From Isoperla grammatica (taxonomy: Eukaryota > Arthropoda > Insecta > Plecoptera > Perlodidae), in contig OX246746.1 of the NCBI GenBank assembly GCA_945910005.1, positions 30,289,159-30,353,158 of the forward strand: a DNA stretch of 64,000 nucleotides. The letters are read 5' to 3'. Shown in pieces: positions 61,712 to 64,000 of the stretch. How positions within the stretch are numbered: the first letter of the stretch is position 1; each line of letters starts with the position of its first letter. The translations under genes and the position numbers were made by a program. A model generated the notes under the pieces. It was not told where the DNA came from. It worked only from the letters and a program-made list of their open reading frames with translations, and made no database searches.

Positions 61712-62729
61712 AGCCGCGTGTTCACGAGGCCAGTCGGGAGGCAGGTAACTGGCGGCAGGTTACTTGGAGCAAGCTAGTGGCCTCGTGTGGACAGCACCTG
61801 CCTGGTTTTAGGGGCAGGTTGCAATTCTGGCCAGGCAGGTCGACTTGCCCAAGGAGTAAACTCGAGTCAGTAGCTTGCGTCCCCCACCCCTATCTGACTT
61901 GACCTGCATGTCAACCAGCCTCGTGTGGACGGAGCCGGCAGGCTACTGTCGCGACAGTGGTCAGTCGACGGCAGCCTGTAACCACCCACAGATGAGTTTT
62001 AGTTGTGTGTAGGCCTACTGTGTGTGTATGTTGTGTGCTTGATCGATTAATTGTGCTTTTTACTCTCTTCGCGATATGTCACGCAGATGGAGTGATGATT
62101 TGACAATTAAATTTATCGAATTGTACAAAGAAAGAGAACATTTGTGGAACCAACATAATGAATTGTACAAAAATAAAAATGCTTGTGACACGGCCTTAGG
62201 TGAGATTGCAGCAGAAATGAACATGTTTGATTTTGGCGTAAATGAAGTGAAAGCCAAAATTTTTAAAAGCGACAAGAAAAGAAACCAGCCCGTGAACCTG
62301 CATGATTGACCTGGCTGCCCAACTGGCCTCGTGTGAACAGCACCTGCCAAGCCAGTAACCTACCTTGCCAGCTACCTGACGCAGGTTACCTGCCTCCCAA
62401 CTGGCCTCGTGTGGATGGTCAAGCGAGGCCAGTAGACTGCTCCAAGTAACCTGCCGCCAGTTACCTGCCTCCCGACTGGCCTCGTGTGGACGGTCAAGCG
62501 AGGCCAGTAGCCTGCTCCAAGTAACCTGCCGCCAGTTACCTGCCTCCCGACTGGCCTCGTGTGGACGGTCAAGACTCAAGCGAGGCCAGTAGCCTGCTCC
62601 AAGTAACCTGCCGCCAGTTACCTGCCTCCCAACTGGCCTCGTGTGGATGGTCAAGCGAGGCCAGTAGCCTGCTCCAAGTAACCTGCTGCCAGTTACCTGC
62701 CTCCCGACTGGCCTCGTGAAAACGCGGCT
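61712..62729 (+). mobile_element. Harbinger-like element with tandemly repeated ends
   Basis: Left AGCCGCGTGTTCACGAGGCC and right-end complement AGCCGCGTTTTCACGAGGCC are flanked by TAA on both sides, fitting the 3-bp TWA target duplication of PIF/Harbinger elements. The right half (about 62310-62720) has four to five copies of an about 82-89-base unit (GGCCTCGTGTGGACGGTCAA ... GCAGGT-type complement words) derived from the terminal sequence. An internal MADF ORF supports the assignment. Confidence 0.85.
62076..62309 (+). CDS. MADF-domain protein fragment of the Harbinger-like element
   Basis: 77 codons starting MSRRWSDDLTIKFIELYKER then HLWNQHNELYKNKNACDTAL. This is the MADF (Myb/SANT-like) pattern with conserved Trp/Leu and 'LWN..H..YK' core. 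Harbinger elements usually carry a Myb/SANT or MADF protein beside a DDE transposase. Here the frame stops early (NQPVNLHD) and no transposase is present, so it is probably a truncated accessory gene. Confidence 0.72.
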   Translation: MSRRWSDDLTIKFIELYKEREHLWNQHNELYKNKNACDTALGEIAAEMNMFDFGVNEVKAKIFKSDKKRNQPVNLHD

Positions 62730-62734
62730 TAAGC

Positions 62735-63320
62735 GCGAACTTTCTTTTGAGCGAAACCCTGTAAACACGATTGTTCAAATTACGACATGGACACTTCAGT
62801 GATAAAACTCGGTAGTTTAGTGGGCATGTTTAGCCGTGAATAAGATGTGGAATAGGCAGCTTGGGGAACAACCTAAGTCTCATAACAGACCGTTATGCGT
62901 TCAGACATAATGAGGGATAGGTTAGTGTTTGGACCATGCGGAGCCCTGATGCTATTTCACCCAATGGAATCGATTCTGATCATCACATGGCTGATAACCC
63001 AAGGTCGCTGTGAACTTTGACCGGATATCTTTTTTACTTGTGGACATACACGCATTTTCATCTTCAGTTCAAAGCACAGTGAACACAACGAGCACATTTT
63101 GCAAGTGGATCTTTCAGAAGAATTGTGGAACGAGGACCAAAAAATGATGTAAGTAACCACACGATCTGACGTTGTCCTTGTATCTAAGACTAAAGAAATG
63201 TTGTACATTTAGGGTGTTAGTCCAGAGATAGAACGAGAGGAAATGCATGATTTTTATCGAATAGGAACCTCTCCAGGGGCCACAATATGCTTCTCATAAG
63301 ATGATTAGGTATCTAGGGTA
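62735..63320. other. Intergenic or intronic stretch, no gene seen
   Basis: No supported coding, RNA or repeat feature. Overlapping short frames on the minus strand lack motifs. Confidence 0.3.
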
Positions 63321-63325
63321 TCTAG

Positions 63326-63530
63326 ATAGTTGGGAAAGAATGCCAGAGTGGTTGTTAGTAGGACTCAATCTCAGTATTCGCCTAATTACTTAAATAAACC
63401 GATTACGATTAGATACGATAGATTCAATTGCTGATGGTGAGAATCGAACCATCAACCACCTCTCGATTGCTAGTACATGCATGGAGGTTGAGAAGATTTC
63501 GTCTCACCTGCCTTATATCTTACCACTATA
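63326..63530 (-). repeat. tRNA-derived SINE, diverged minus-strand copy
   Basis: In complement it has GTGGTAAGATATAAGGCAGG and box B GGTTCGATTC near 63440. It ends in the shared TTCTTTCCCAACTATC tail. More diverged than the two other copies. Confidence 0.6.
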
Positions 63531-63831
63531 CATTTGGTGTACCGTACTAGTCCCAACGTAACTTATAATCTCTTATCGACATGCGATCTCAGGTCCTTAT
63601 CTACTGCCGCATTCATGCACTCTGTTTTAACGTAAATTAACAGATTCCTGTTATTATTTCACGTGTTCGTCCGCCATCTGCCCAACAACGCCGTGTGATG
63701 TAATTTCATCCGATTCGATTATTATTATTATATAAATGAATGCTGATAGGAATTATTGTATTATTGCCAATTAAATAGGCATTGTATTTCGCAATCAGCG
63801 AAACTATAAATCTAAAACCCGGGTCACTTAC

Positions 63832-64000
63832 TAGGACACAGTTGATGTTATCTCTGGGAGACATTACAACTATTACGAAAGGCAGATAGGTCCACAATAG
63901 ACGCCAGCGAGCGGTAATATTTCTAGTTAAGTTCAAACAAGAAACTTGTGTTTCCGCGGGCTTCTTTTTTACACCGAGTTCCAAGGAGTTGGCTTGCTTT
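63832..64000 (-). CDS. Possible upstream coding exon, perhaps EXD2 N-terminus
   Basis: On the minus strand a frame open from the window edge ends at the strong donor CTA|GTAAGT (63832/63831) in phase 0, matching the phase of the 60204 exon start. It includes NLTRNITARWRLLWTYLPFV then IVVMSPRDNINCVL, a possible hydrophobic segment as expected for the EXD2 N-terminus. No ATG is certain (one at MSPRDN). Linkage to EXD2 is inference from phase and position only. Confidence 0.28.

Noticed and set aside
62196..62778. 190-codon minus-strand frame with repeated HEASREAGNWRQV
   Set aside because: Produced by the tandem units of the Harbinger-like element; no start context and purely repetitive.

Overview
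This is invertebrate nuclear DNA, most likely from an arthropod, with a large, transposon-packed genome. It has spliced genes with GT-AG introns of several kb, tRNA-derived SINEs, BEL/Pao, hAT, piggyBac, mariner, pogo and Harbinger-type elements, and a pervasive TAGGCC/TAGGCCTA word. No species can be named from sequence alone. Most of the 64 kb is intron and repeat. The genes are recovered only by joining short exons, almost all on the minus strand. LAYOUT. At the left edge (about 0.9-1.1 kb) a probable first coding exon of an unrecognised minus-strand gene has a perfect E2F-type site upstream. From 37.36 kb down to 10.01 kb runs a minus-strand gene of 14 coding exons whose splice phases all agree. 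It encodes a 931-residue protein with an FCS zinc finger, four MBT repeats, a basic/SUMO-type linker and a C-terminal SAM domain. This is the architecture of the insect Polycomb-group protein Sfmbt (PhoRC). From about 60.2 kb (possibly 64.0 kb) down to 44.92 kb lies a second minus-strand gene, an EXD2 orthologue (DEDDy 3'-5' exonuclease domain plus a CxxC/HNH-like C-terminal region). Seven exons are resolved and the N-terminus is uncertain. MOBILE ELEMENTS. The Sfmbt introns hold a dense, nested transposon landscape. At least eight hAT elements with TAG-type ends are present, seven with perfect 8-bp target duplications. One of them (20789-24212) carries an apparently intact two-exon BED-hAT transposase gene and sits inside a pogo-like element. 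A piggyBac-like remnant (TTAA ends) is interrupted by two hAT elements. A 5-kb BEL/Pao retrotransposon fills intron 5. Its ends and 5-bp target duplication can be defined, although its 5' LTR is split by an inverted copy of its own gag and its pol region is replaced in part by a thrombospondin-type-1-like cysteine-rich segment. Foldback MITEs cluster at 33.5-36.8 kb. Right of Sfmbt lie a LINE ORF2 remnant (40.2-41.6 kb), a Tigger-type transposase C-terminus (43.0-43.5 kb), a deleted mariner abutting the EXD2 stop codon (43.97-44.9 kb), tRNA SINEs, and a Harbinger-like element with a MADF-domain ORF (61.7-62.7 kb). MOST INTERESTING POINTS. (1) Each hAT family uses its own private palindromic word in its subterminal regions while sharing the terminal TAG(G/T)G. 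(2) The BEL element carries a captured TSP1-like segment. (3) Two Sfmbt exons have their splice acceptor plus first coding bases copied in tandem in the preceding intron. (4) The BEL 5' LTR is interrupted by its own inverted gag at a microhomology. The two cellular genes act in unrelated processes (chromatin repression; nucleic-acid processing), and nothing suggests an operon-like link.
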